Below are positions 1-8,654 of a DNA stretch of 17,443 nt, piece after piece (the stretch's first letter is position 1; the number at the start of each line of letters is the position of its first letter). The DNA comes from Isohypsibius dastychi. Its lineage: Eukaryota; Tardigrada; Eutardigrada; Parachela; Isohypsibiidae. The notes beneath the pieces are model-generated. The model was not told the DNA's origin. It searched no databases and was given only the letters and a program-made list of their open reading frames with translations. The translations under genes were made by a program, and so were the position numbers. The stretch lies in assembly GCA_034696485.1 (NCBI GenBank), contig JAQIWT010000592.1, positions 1 to 17,443 on the forward strand, given 5' to 3'.

Positions 1-595
1 CCAACCCCCTTTAGATGCCCCTTTTCGATTCATTTTTTCAACTTTAAAACCGACACCAGGAAATTTTTGAAAATTACCTAGCGGTAGCACAAGATTTGAA
101 TTTACCAAATCCGGAATCAAAAGTCTTCCAAGTTTATCACAAGTCTCATGATAATTCGGGGAACTGCTGGTGATTTAAATCACCAACGGCCACTAATGGG
201 TTAAGTTAGGCGGATGATTTAAAGCTCCATGAATAACTTCCAAGAATTCGCCAAGGAGCATCCAGATAACAAGAATCCCGCAGGATAACTTGAAAAGAAC
301 GGCACAATGGGGCATCAGCTGACGTGTTTATCGTCATTACCAGTAGTGAACCAACATGTACTGTAATGCTCACATAAGATAATCAGGCCCATGCGATGAG
401 CTATGTAGTAAGCAGAAACCAAGTCAACTAATCATCAGCCAAAAACACCGCCTCTTTCTTTAAAAATAAGTCGCGTATGTTTAAGTTTTCTTTACACTGC
501 CATTTGAGATTTGCTCTGAATGCGAAATTTATGAAATTCCGTTTCTAGTACAGCATATGGCCTGAATATTGAGATGGATTAGAGAAAGGGAGTCA
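1..595. other. Non-coding stretch, nothing recognised
   Basis: No open frame of useful length, RNA gene or clear repeat was seen on either strand. The right end would be the 3' flank of the uncertain small gene that ends at 596. I found no AATAAA-type signal for that gene here on the minus strand. Confidence 0.5.
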
Positions 596-1028
596 TCAAC
601 TTAAACAAGACAAGTTTATGGGCTTTCCGGAGCCGTTCCTGCGATAGCTTGAAGAAGTTGACATGCGAACTAGAAAAAGGGTGCTGTTACGGAAAACCTT
701 TGTCGTGGCTCAAAGTTGGTACCATATCATGCAGCTTCTCTCCAGGATGGATCGGGTCAACGTAATAGACAAGATTTTGTGCGGCATAGTCATGAGCAGT
801 TGTCCATATCACGGCTCTGGAGCTGCTCTTCTGAACCGCAGTTTTCCCTTTCAGCGACGTTAGAACTTGGCGGAACTTTGCCTGTGTTTCTGGATTCGTG
901 AAGAAATACCTTAAAAAAATTCCAGAGAGTAATGTTGCTGTAACACCGAACACCCGATTCGTCAGCATTATCGCTAACACAACATTGACAACGTGGGACA
1001 GCAGGCCATTGCACTGAAATGCGTGCAA
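596..1028 (-). CDS. Possible two-exon small membrane protein, unrecognised
   Basis: The model has exon 1 at 691-1028 and exon 2 at 596-638. A 52-nt intron (639-690) with a GTAACA donor and a TATCGCAG acceptor joins them. The phase fits: CC plus G makes a proline codon, then NGSGKPINLSCLS and TGA, about 126 aa in all. The N-terminus has hydrophobic stretches, including VFGVTATLLSGIFLRYFF. If translation starts at the second Met (codon at 966-968) this would be a type II signal anchor with a very short cytoplasmic side. The following segment, with SSSRAVIWTTAHDYAAQN, is polar and protein-like. I recognise no family. Support comes from an intron size matching the neighbouring methyltransferase introns and from the anchor topology seen in other genes here. 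Against it are a weak donor, a very short last exon and no polyadenylation signal. It could be a chance ORF or the 5' part of a larger, decayed gene. Confidence 0.3.
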
Positions 1029-1605
1029 TGATGCCTCAGTGAACGGTCATAGTCTGACTCCCGCTAGTTCAGTGCAGTGAACCAAGGCATATGTTCATTA
1101 CCGTTTCTGTTTCAACAATCGGAATCATGATCCGTATTGACTGAGTTTCCACACTGCCGGTTAAGAGTGACACAAAACTTGCGAGAAAAGAAAACGAGCA
1201 TGTATATTTCGGAGGGCAGAAAGAAGCTCCTCGAGACCATGAAAATCATAAAAAACCATGAAAATCAAGCTTGATTTCATTCTTCATACTGGACCGGTGT
1301 GGAAAGCCCAAGTAGCACAGGGCCTGTGCCACAGGCCAACTCTTCGCAAGTTTCCTGTTCGAAATCACTGGACCCGTTGACGAATGGGGCATGAATTGTT
1401 ATTGGGAGAGTCATTTGAATTCAAAAATCTTCAGAAAAGCGAGATTCAACAAAATATTCGCAAACTGAGAAATCGTATGGAAAAATTGGTTTCCATGTCG
1501 AAAAATCTGTATTTTGAGAATGTCACTGCATGTCATCCTCACATCGAAATTCCCAGTTTTCTGATCAGTCCGAATCAAACGTGGCAAACAATCCAATATG
1601 TGAGA
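1029..1605. other. Intergenic stretch, little structure
   Basis: This lies between the methyltransferase stop and the uncertain small gene. A 12-bp motif, CCATGAAAATCA, occurs twice, at 1237-1248 and 1256-1267. A short hairpin-forming sequence, GCACAGGGCCTGTGC, lies near 1316-1330. A plus-strand frame at 1384-1647 runs antisense into the methyltransferase 3' end and has no recognisable content. Confidence 0.4.
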
Positions 1606-3231
1606 TCACGGCTTCATGTTATCGTCACACACTCTCTTGAACGATAGCTCATATAGAAAGCTCGATCGGATTTTCGAATAAGTTGCAGAAGACTGCACTC
1701 TCGCGCTCCGTCCAAGTGGGTTCTTTCTCGAGTAAAACATTACAAATCCGATCCGTTCCAGATTATGGAGCAGTTGGGCTTGGTTTTTGACAACAAAGGC
1801 TTTGTCAGAATGTTTTCCCGAATGAAACTCAATGAGAATCTGATCAACGTTTTTCAACGACACCCCCAAATCCGGTGAATTCAATAGTTCCAGTTCTGCA
1901 CCTTCCACGTCCATCTTCAAAATTCTTATCCGCGTTTCAGAATGCCCAAGTCTTGTCCGGATATCAGTCAAGTTGTAACTCATCCACTTTTTCCTATTTC
2001 GAACTCCTGAAAGAGCCCAGGGGAAGAACCAGTGGTGATCGTTTCTCTTGTGTTCAGAAAGACCAATCGATGGGTCAAACGAATAAACAGAGCAACCAAG
2101 ACTCTGCATGGCGTCATCGAAACTCCAATCATCAGAGATGCCAAAAGAGTAAATAACACAGTTATCCGAGGTTGGTTGTGCGGGGAGGTCATCCAGACAA
2201 ACAGCCTTAGTGCCATCGAAGAACCCAGAAATTTTACCCGGACTGGTTCGTCTTCCACCGATTTCTTGATAGACTTGACAAGCATCGGTGTCTGGGTTAT
2301 TGTAATATGCTCGAATTCGTTGCAGCTCCATTCTGAGGCTGCCATCTCCGGCTGGGGGGATCGTGTAGTTGAGCTGGTTTCTGGAATTATGGGTCCACAG
2401 AATCCAGACTGGGCAGCCATATCGCTTAACCTTGCACTCTGACCACCCAGAGATCTGGGGAACCCAGAAATGAGTGAAAAACATCTTGTTGAATAGTTCG
2501 TGTAACAAGAGCGGATAGTCTTGATCCCGGGTAAAATTTTGCGGTTCTAAAAAGATTGGATTTGTTTCAAAAACAAAAACACTGCCTGGAAACTAACCTG
2601 TTATGAAAGCTGTCACCAGCATTTTGACACATGATAGTTGGGATAGTAGTAACTCGATTTCATAGTAGTCCAAATACAGGAAATTAATAAACGCAATTTC
2701 GATCTGTATTCCGGGTTTGCGTAAATTGACACTGATTCTGTTCCGAAGGCGAAATGCTTTCGAAGTGGACTGATCCGTCCAAGAGTGTCGGTGATGTTGA
2801 AGAATCTCGAATCTCGACAGCGAAGCTTCTTTCATCTTCAATTCCAGAGTCGATGAGGTTGCGTTTGGGAACCTAAATTTCTAACTTTCACGCAGTTGTT
2901 AACTGATGGTCATGTTTGCTTACGTTACAACTAAAACACGAGTAGAGGATGTCGGTTGGAGCAGTTCGAGCGCATTGGTTTCCAGGTCTTCGGAACTTGT
3001 CACATTGGTTATGGAATCTAGAAACGCTTCCAACCACCGCCAGGATTCTCGTTCAAACCGAAGATCTGGATATGCTATGGGACCATACCATGATCTACCC
3101 AGCCGACGGGCAGCCGGGCATTCCAATATTCTCGACTCGCTACTCAGATGAAATAGCTGGATAGCGAAAGTTATCGCTAAAGCAAAAAAGAAGTATTTGT
3201 TCAAGAACCACGAGGAACGCAGAACCAGCAT
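1606..3231 (-). CDS. METTL24/FkbM-like methyltransferase, type II membrane form
   Basis: Probable SAM-dependent methyltransferase of the METTL24/FkbM type, held in the secretory membrane by an N-terminal anchor; its substrate is unknown. There are three exons: 2924-3231, 2598-2872 and 1606-2546. Both introns are 51 nt: GTAAGC to AAATTTAG (phase 2) and GTTAGT to CTTTTTAG (phase 1). All junctions keep frame and give 507 aa. Residues 13-28 (YFFFALAITFAIQLFH) form a signal anchor after a 12-residue cytoplasmic tip. The catalytic region is in exon 3: DGTKAVC (about 305-311), YSFGISDDWSF (327-337), SFDPS (350-354) and KMDVEGAELELL (405-416). These match the METTL24-like pattern of DG-K-VC, YSFGI..EWSFD, FDPS and KMDVEGAE. 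Residues about 50-250 resemble nothing I know. The first Met at 3231 was chosen because it places the anchor properly. No TATA box or AATAAA was seen, and the gene looks intact. METTL24 is only the nearest named vertebrate relative. Confidence 0.85.
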
Positions 3232-3512
3232 GCTTGAGCGTGATGTACTTCTCCATCAATGACGCAGTATGATGAATAACGAATACCCGAATCTGTAGGT
3301 CAATTTCAGACTGACACGGTACGTCGGATACACCAGCATCGGCGGGTAGTGTTTCGCTGCTGATTAGCTGGTTGAATAAGCTCAGACTTCATATGACCAA
3401 TTACGGCTGAACCCTGAACCCTTGAGCGAGCGTCTGCAGGCATGTGAACATGTCAAGTACGGTAGTCTATTCTCGGGTGGTCAAATTTGATTTAGTACGT
3501 ACTAAATACAAG
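3232..3512. other. Methyltransferase 5' flank and intergenic stretch
   Basis: This holds the upstream region of the methyltransferase gene and the 3' flank of the first glycine-rich gene. I see no TATA box pointing to the methyltransferase, nor any other gene. Confidence 0.4.
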
Positions 3513-3518
3513 TTTATT
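3513..3518 (-). terminator. Polyadenylation signal of first glycine-rich gene
   Basis: TTTATT on the plus strand reads AATAAA on the minus strand, about 140 nt downstream of the stop at 3660. It is the nearest canonical signal in the correct orientation. Confidence 0.55.
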
Positions 3519-3659
3519 CAACATTCATACGTATGCGAATAATAATTGTAATGAACGACGATAAATCATCAATACATATCATCCTCAAAAACCAATCTAT
3601 CCATACATGTTGGTAGGAATATGAATTCTCCGGCGCGCTGCAGCGAATCCATGGATTTG

Positions 3660-4157
3660 TTATCCCTGAGTGGGAAGACGACTGATCAATGCAAGCCCCA
3701 AAAGAGCAAACAATCCAAGTCCAAGTAAGTTACTGTTAGATCCTCCTTCGGACTGTCCACCTCCACCGAAAAACGGCGATGAGCCTCCAAAGCCGCCGAA
3801 GCCACCCCCTCCTCCAGAGAGCAGCAGCGGTAGCAGACTTCCTCCACCACCTCCGAATAACCCGCTTCCAAACAGCTTTCCTTCGCGTCCAGTATCATTA
3901 ACGTTGGAGAGATTCTGATGCAGCTCCAGGAGAACGTCAGTTAAATTCACAGTTGACATATCGATACCAACCAAGCTTTTCAGCTTCTCCTTGAGTTCCT
4001 CAACCATCGAGCTGTTCATGGCTAACTGCTGAAGCGGAGACAAGTCTGGTGCATTTGACTCAGATGCGATAGAAGTTGCTTCGCTTCCAGCGATGTGGAT
4101 ACTGAAGCACGCAAATACCGAAACTGTCACGAAGTAAGACATCTTAGAAAAGCTCAT
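3660..4157 (-). CDS. Small secreted glycine-rich protein, family member 1
   Basis: Intronless gene for 165 aa; function unknown. The N-terminus (MSYFVTVSVFACFSIHIAG, after a possible alternative Met at residue 6) is a signal peptide. Residues about 38-85 form a helical segment with N-glycosylation sequons (NSS, NLT, NDT). REGK at 91-94 is shared with the other members. Residues 95-140 are Gly-rich blocks (FGGGGGS, GGGGGFGGFGG) broken by a leucine patch (SLLPLLLS). The C-terminus is hydrophobic: LLGLGLFALLGLALIS, then RLPTQG. The mature protein is therefore amphipathic with a hydrophobic tail, suggesting a matrix, cuticle, adhesive or membrane-associated secreted protein; that is inference. 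A TATA box lies 53-58 bp upstream and AATAAA downstream, so it is probably an independent polymerase II unit. The antisense proline-rich frame over 3670-3918 is a shadow of the glycine codons. Confidence 0.85.
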   Translation of the reverse strand: MSFSKMSYFVTVSVFACFSIHIAGSEATSIASESNAPDLSPLQQLAMNSSMVEELKEKLKSLVGIDMSTVNLTDVLLELHQNLSNVNDTGREGKLFGSGLFGGGGGSLLPLLLSGGGGGFGGFGGSSPFFGGGGQSEGGSNSNLLGLGLFALLGLALISRLPTQG

Positions 4158-4209
4158 TTTGGATATTGGAAGGTGTCTTGAATTCTTGCTGGTTTCTGGT
4201 CGGTTCAGC

Positions 4210-4215
4210 TTTATA
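4210..4215 (-). promoter_or_regulatory. TATA box of glycine-rich gene 1
   Basis: The minus strand reads GATATAAAG, with the TATAAA core at 4210-4215. Transcription would start near 4180, about 25 nt before the ATG at 4157. This supports the chosen start. Confidence 0.6.
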
Positions 4216-4363
4216 TCAAACTATTTCAACAACGACACTGCTTTCTGCAAAACCAGAACGTTCTGTCGCTTGCTCTACATTGTAACCAAACATTGGTCGT
4301 AAATCGAAAGGGAAACTGGATAAACCACTTGATCTCATTATCGAAAAACTGCTTCGTTTCTCG

Positions 4364-4369
4364 TTTATT
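4364..4369 (-). terminator. Likely polyadenylation signal of glycine-rich gene 2
   Basis: Minus-strand AATAAA, about 180 nt downstream of the stop at 4549 and still upstream of the gene 1 TATA box. A nearer variant, TATAAA on the minus strand at 4514-4519, is an alternative. Confidence 0.4.
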
Positions 4370-4548
4370 CAAACCCAGGTTTCTAATTACAGATACCAGC
4401 ACAGTAGCGTGTGACTGCTAAAAAGACAGTTTGTGAAATGAAGTTAGTAACACAGATTTGTACATAGAGCCTTCGAAAACAGAAAAGTGAAATAAGTAGA
4501 GGTTGCCTCCAGTTTATAAATGCAAGAAGTTTGCCGTTGCGTTGATGT

Positions 4549-4944
4549 TCAAGAAGTTGGTAACCGGCTAATTAATCCAATACCTAGAAGAGCCAGTAAT
4601 CCAGTACCGAGGAGTTTGGAAGATCCACCACCCTCAGACCCACTCCCCCCGGCATTGCTGTTGTCCATAATGAATGGTGGAATGCGATCATTATCCCGGT
4701 CACGAGCGAGCAAGAGTAGTAAGAGCAGCCCACCGTCATCGCCATACTGTCCAGCGAACTGTTTCGCTTCGCGCATTAAGGTCGCATTTGTAATCAAATG
4801 TGTGGCATTGAGTCCCTTGAAAATCTCAGGCAGCGTGAAATCTGAGGTAAAAGTATCTGTAGAGTGAGCTGGGTTGACGCCAGAAATACTGTGGATAAGG
4901 CTGGTTATGATACCTAAAACAGAGATAATCCAATACGAAGACAT
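4549..4944 (-). CDS. Small secreted leucine/glycine-rich protein, family member 2
   Basis: Intronless gene for 131 aa, the shortest and most diverged of the three tandem relatives; function unknown. Residues 1-22 (MSSYWIISVLGIITSLIHSI, then SG) are a signal peptide. The helical segment carries two NAT sequons. The family motif is REAK at 58-61 instead of REGK, followed by QFAGQYGDDGG. The glycine block is largely replaced by a leucine run (GGLLLLLLLA), then a charged RDRDNDRIPPF stretch. The latter parallels LLALLLKDKKDDFP in member 3, so the middle is homologous even though the glycine repeats differ. The C-terminus (SSKLLGTGLLALLGIGLISR, then LPTS) is close to the other two. The start was chosen by the signal peptide and by a TATA box about 60 bp upstream. 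Confidence 0.82.
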   Translation of the reverse strand: MSSYWIISVLGIITSLIHSISGVNPAHSTDTFTSDFTLPEIFKGLNATHLITNATLMREAKQFAGQYGDDGGLLLLLLLARDRDNDRIPPFIMDNSNAGGSGSEGGGSSKLLGTGLLALLGIGLISRLPTS

Positions 4945-5000
4945 GATGTCGAAAAATTCGTAGACTGGTTTGGGAAACTTGTCGTATCTCTTGGAACATG

Positions 5001-5009
5001 TTTTTTATA
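5001..5009 (-). promoter_or_regulatory. TATA box of glycine-rich gene 2
   Basis: The minus strand reads TATAAAAAA at 5001-5009. Transcription would begin near 4975, leaving a 5' UTR of about 30 nt before the ATG at 4944. Confidence 0.55.
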
Positions 5010-5811
5010 CAGAATAATGGATGTTTTGTAAATTTCTCACCAACATGTTTGATGCTCACGATCAAACTGGTATCCAAAATAGTACCAGTGGGCCAACAGA
5101 CCAAGTTGTGTGTCGAAAATTCCGCGTCACCACTGAGTCGTGAAAGTGAAAGCAAAGCGACGGGCATGGACTAGTGGTACTACAGGGTATAGGCTGAACT
5201 CAATGCGCACTACTGTGGCAATGCTCTTTGTGATAGCAATTCGTATTACAGATATTACCACGGTTTAATACTCGTCCAGTTTCGTTGTCTAAAAAGTTGA
5301 GAAGCATCAGAAATCAGTTTTACTATCATGTTTTCGTGGCGCGTCTGAACAATACTAATGGCTTTTGTTTCGACGGATATTACTCTACCCGCGAATAATG
5401 GTCGTAAATCTTTGAGAAATGCATCAAGACTCCAAGATTCAGACCCATTGGAACGATTTATCGATGCGTACCTAGTAAGAGTTCAGGCATTACCTGTACA
5501 GACATTACATGTACTATGTTCTTGCAGCACGAGAAACCAAATTCTAGAAATGTTTGTCTGGGTTTCCCGTACTAGTATTTGTTCGCAGTTCTTACAACCT
5601 GAATACCCTCATCAACCATAGAGTTCTGTTTCGGCCCGTATCGTTCAGCTTCACATGCAGTGTGGTTGATTCAACGTTCGACAGCATCAACGGATGGCTG
5701 AATTCACTGCGGTTTATTTGGTTCATCGGTTAAGGTACATCAAGTTACATCACGTTACATCACGGTATCATGAAAATGCTGAATAGTTGTGTTCACAAAG
5801 TGCAGAAATAC
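5010..5811. other. Intergenic stretch between glycine-rich genes 2 and 3
   Basis: It contains only unsupported frames, including a plus-strand 87-codon one at 5358-5621 with no recognisable content, and the short 10-bp tandem repeat near 5740. Confidence 0.4.
5734..5763. repeat. 10-bp tandem repeat, three copies
   Basis: Three consecutive decamers, GGTACATCAA, GTTACATCAC and GTTACATCAC, followed by a partial fourth (GGTATCA). A short minisatellite in the 3' flank of glycine-rich gene 3. Confidence 0.75.
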
Positions 5812-5817
5812 TTTATT
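5812..5817 (-). terminator. Polyadenylation signal of glycine-rich gene 3
   Basis: Minus-strand AATAAA about 62 nt past the stop codon at 5879-5881, a normal distance for a short 3' UTR. Confidence 0.6.
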
Positions 5818-5878
5818 TAAACACAGGCAAAAACTACAAGAATAAGTGAAACGGTCTTGAAATACTCAGTTGGTTAGC

Positions 5879-6397
5879 CTACCCTTGAGTGGGCAGTTTG
5901 GAAATGAGAGCTAAACCAAGAAGTGCCAAAGTGGCCAGGGTGGCCAGATCGGTAGATCCGCCAGTGTTCTGCTGGGGTCTCTGCATGGCCCAGTGCGCAG
6001 GAAAGTCATCCTTTTTATCTTTCAGCAACAGAGCCAGAAGAATGGGGCTAATACCGCCACCAAATCCGCCACCCCATCCGCCACCGAATCCGCCGAAACC
6101 TAGTCCTCCGCCAAATCCGCCGTACATCTTTCCTTCCCGTTCTGTTGAGTTTCCGAACGTCGTTTCAACCAAAGCCTGGATTTCCGTGGAGTTGAGTTGC
6201 TTGAGCTTCTCGATCATGGCACCGAGCTGCGTACCCTCCGTGGCGTTCAGGGCCTTTATGAGCTGCGCTTCCTCCAGTTTCGCTTTCAAAAGCTGAGCAT
6301 TGTCCAGTGCTGCACTATTCGATTTGGGGCCGCCTGCGGAAGCGAGAATGACTAATGTAGCGAAAGCGGAGAGGCAGGGTACCAGGAGCTGAAACAT
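5879..6397 (-). CDS. Small secreted glycine-rich protein, family member 3
   Basis: Intronless gene, 172 aa from the ATG at 6397; function unknown. The frame stays open to an earlier Met at 6493, but the TATA box at 6473-6481 lies downstream of that Met. The downstream Met also begins a clean signal peptide (MFQLLVPCLSAFATLVILAS, then AGG). A helical, charged segment follows (about residues 30-78; sequons NAT, NST, NST). REGK is at 87-90, then MYGGFGGGLGFGGFGGGWGG and more glycine to about 115. Next come ISPILLALLLKDKKDDFPAH and a polar stretch. The hydrophobic C-terminus (LATLATLALLGLALIS) ends KLPTQG, near-identical to member 1. It is a paralogue of the genes at 3660 and 4549. Secreted structural or surface protein is inference from composition. 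Confidence 0.85.
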   Translation of the reverse strand: MFQLLVPCLSAFATLVILASAGGPKSNSAALDNAQLLKAKLEEAQLIKALNATEGTQLGAMIEKLKQLNSTEIQALVETTFGNSTEREGKMYGGFGGGLGFGGFGGGWGGGFGGGISPILLALLLKDKKDDFPAHWAMQRPQQNTGGSTDLATLATLALLGLALISKLPTQG

Positions 6398-6472
6398 TGT
6401 AGAACTTTCCGAGTAGGCTATTTGGGTAGATAGAAAACACACGCTGATAATGTTTAGGTGCGAAACCCGAGG

Positions 6473-6481
6473 TTTTATATA
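6473..6481 (-). promoter_or_regulatory. TATA box of glycine-rich gene 3
   Basis: TATATAAAA on the minus strand, 76 bp upstream of the chosen ATG (6397). Initiation near 6445 would exclude the upstream in-frame Met at 6493 and so decides the start. Confidence 0.7.
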
Positions 6482-7767
6482 ATATTGGAACACTGATAGT
6501 AAAACTGATGCGTTGTTCTCGAAACCCGAATGCAGTGTGTTCGGTGTCCGAAAACGCTAGCGAAAGCGATTTTGTTTACTTTGAGGAGTAACAACCTAAC
6601 TGGTCCGGCTGGTACCGAGTGAGGCTTCAAACTGGCTGTTTATGACCGAAACTGGATTTTTGCAAACTCTCGGTAAGCTTGCTTGATGGCGAAAAGAAAA
6701 AATCAACCAGAAAACATGATTTTTCTGATCGTGTGGCATTGAGCTGCATGTGTCAGAATCCAGGGAATTACGAAAGTGCTCCGTAAATGCTCATGCTTTT
6801 TGCGATTTTTTCCCGTCAAATAAAAATTATCGAGGGAATGGGTACCGCCAAGAATCACGTGGCCGATGTCGTTCATCCCACTGGCGAAATGTCAGACACA
6901 CTTGGATTAAAGAACGGTGCATAGCTGATTTTGAATGATCCCACCACTTCCTTGTCCATCTTTTTTGGTTCAAAAATTGGACAAGCCTGTTTCTGGATTA
7001 AGTTTATGTTTCATCGATCGTTTAAGTCTTCTCTACGATATCTGGAATCGGGAGTTTGACTGCCTAATTCATTGGTCAAGGGTTCAACGTATCAAACCTT
7101 ACGCAGCGTCAGAGTCTCCGACAAAGCGCGTCTGGTCGGCAACGCTACAAACAAGGTGAAGACTGGTAGCTTAAGATATCCTGGAACCCTCTAGCATGAA
7201 AAAAGTCACTACCGATGAAGATAAAAAGCAGGGATACCCGGAATTCATCCCTGGAAAGTGCCTTTTTCCTGAAAATCATCCCGGCTGTTCCTGGAAATTT
7301 TATGGTTCGGGGATCTTTTTCCAGGGATTTTTTCGAAAATCATTGTTTCGTACGTGCTCTACTTCCAAAACTGCTCAAAATTGGCATAAAAACCTTTACC
7401 AAAGTTTAAGCCAAAAATCCTTATAAAATCCTTATGAAATTTTATATCTTGGGAAACTGCTGAACGCTAAATTTAAATCAGCACTGGTCAGTACTTGGAA
7501 TAATATAGGTTCCGCTGCCAATGATAATTTTGCAGCACCCACTGGTGAAGCGTGTGAACTAACGGGGTCAACACGTGAAAAGGTAGACACTTTTGCGTTA
7601 CCGTGATCACAGACCTAGATAATGTACGAGGCTGACTCCCTTACTGTACACGAACAATTTAAACTCTGATCGGTAACACGAGAACATCTCATGTTGCTGG
7701 ATGAATTCAGAAGTGTTAAAAAATTTTTGAGCATCTGATTTTTCCCTGATATGTTATTTATTGTCCA

Positions 7768-7791
7768 CCCCCCCCCCCAAGGGGGGGGGGG
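7768..7791. repeat. C11-AA-G11 homopolymer palindrome
   Basis: Eleven C, two A, then eleven G: a perfect 11-bp GC stem with a 2-nt loop, flanked by GTCCA and ACGACC. Neighbouring words resemble the G-tract locus near 12660, as described in the findings. Confidence 0.85.
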
Positions 7792-7880
7792 ACGACCTAG
7801 CATCGGAGTCCATATAGTGGATCAAGAAGGATGCTTTTATAAAAGGTTTTAAGGCCTAATCCTATTGGTCGATTCATTAA

Positions 7881-7895
7881 CCCCCCCCCCCCCCC
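7881..7895. repeat. C15 homopolymer tract
   Basis: An uninterrupted run of fifteen C after CATTAA, about 90 bp from the C11-AA-G11 palindrome. Confidence 0.85.
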
Positions 7896-8654
7896 ATGGT
7901 CTGTACATATATCGAAAATCCAAGGCATCTTTTCTCTTGTGCTTTCCTTTGTAGTCTTACATAGTAAACTTTCAAATGCTTGCGTTCCAAGTTAGGTTTC
8001 GAGCTCTGATCTTGAAAGACAAGTTTGATTGGGACATGGGCATGTATTTGAGAGCCAAAAGTAAGCGTTGGCCTATTGGCATGCTTCAGTATGTTCCAGA
8101 GAAAACGTAAATGAATATTGCTGGGGAATGGCAGTGATTTTTAGGGTGGAACATGATAATCTGATGTAATCAGGTTATTAGGAAAAGTTGGGTTTTCCGC
8201 GGGTATATTTTTACAATACCATTTGGAACAAAACGCGACAAAATATCGCGATGTCATTAAAGCAGGTTAAATATCAAAGGTAAATCAGATTTATCAAACT
8301 ATTCGAACCACTTTCGATGTTGTCCAGTAACACGAAATGTTCACGTTACATATCGAGATGAAAAGTTGTCAACGTTAGAGAGTCGGAATCGTACATAACA
8401 AACGAACGATTGAAATTTGTCATTTCGAAAAATATTCTTTATGTTCTGATGAGCAAAGCGAGAAATGGCGGCAAGTTTGCATGCGACCAGCGCATTTCTT
8501 TTTTTCCAGTGAAGTGTGAGTTTGCTGGATAATTTCAGTACCAAAGCGGCCACAAATTCAAAGAAACGAAATAAAAGATTACTGTAACCAACGAAAATGC
8601 CACGTAACATATGAAATTGAAGTAATCAGCCAGCAACGACACTAGCAAGCTTTT

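Larger units (their letters stand above)
6482..8654. other. Long intergenic region with homopolymer tracts
   Basis: No supported gene in about 2.2 kb. Frames at 6750-7159, 7196-7426 and, on the minus strand, 8341-8610 have no recognisable motif. The stretch near 7180-7345 is repetitive at low level, with recurring CCTGGAA/CCAGGG words. The C/G homopolymers at 7768-7791 and 7881-7895 are listed separately. Confidence 0.4.

Noticed and set aside
1300-1375. Possible tRNA or tRNA-derived SINE
   Set aside because: A GTTCGAAAT box-B-like word is present, but no convincing A box or cloverleaf pairing could be drawn.
1384-1647. Plus-strand 87-codon frame, possibly coiled-coil
   Set aside because: Overlaps the methyltransferase 3' end antisense, with no promoter, homology or splice support.
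2032-2442. Plus-strand 136-codon frame
   Set aside because: Lies antisense to the catalytic exon of the methyltransferase and has no family resemblance.
3670-3918. Plus-strand proline-rich frame (and similar at 4520-4867 and 5889-6296)
   Set aside because: These are antisense images of the glycine-rich coding sequences; the minus-strand frames have signal peptides, promoters and conserved ends.
7768-7895. CRISPR, phage or bacterial mobile DNA anywhere in the window
   Set aside because: No spaced direct repeats, no bacterial operon layout; genes have spliceosomal introns and TATA/poly(A) signals.
8341-8610. Minus-strand 89-codon frame with hydrophobic start
   Set aside because: It sits just after the sulfotransferase stop, likely in its 3' flank, and has no recognisable content.
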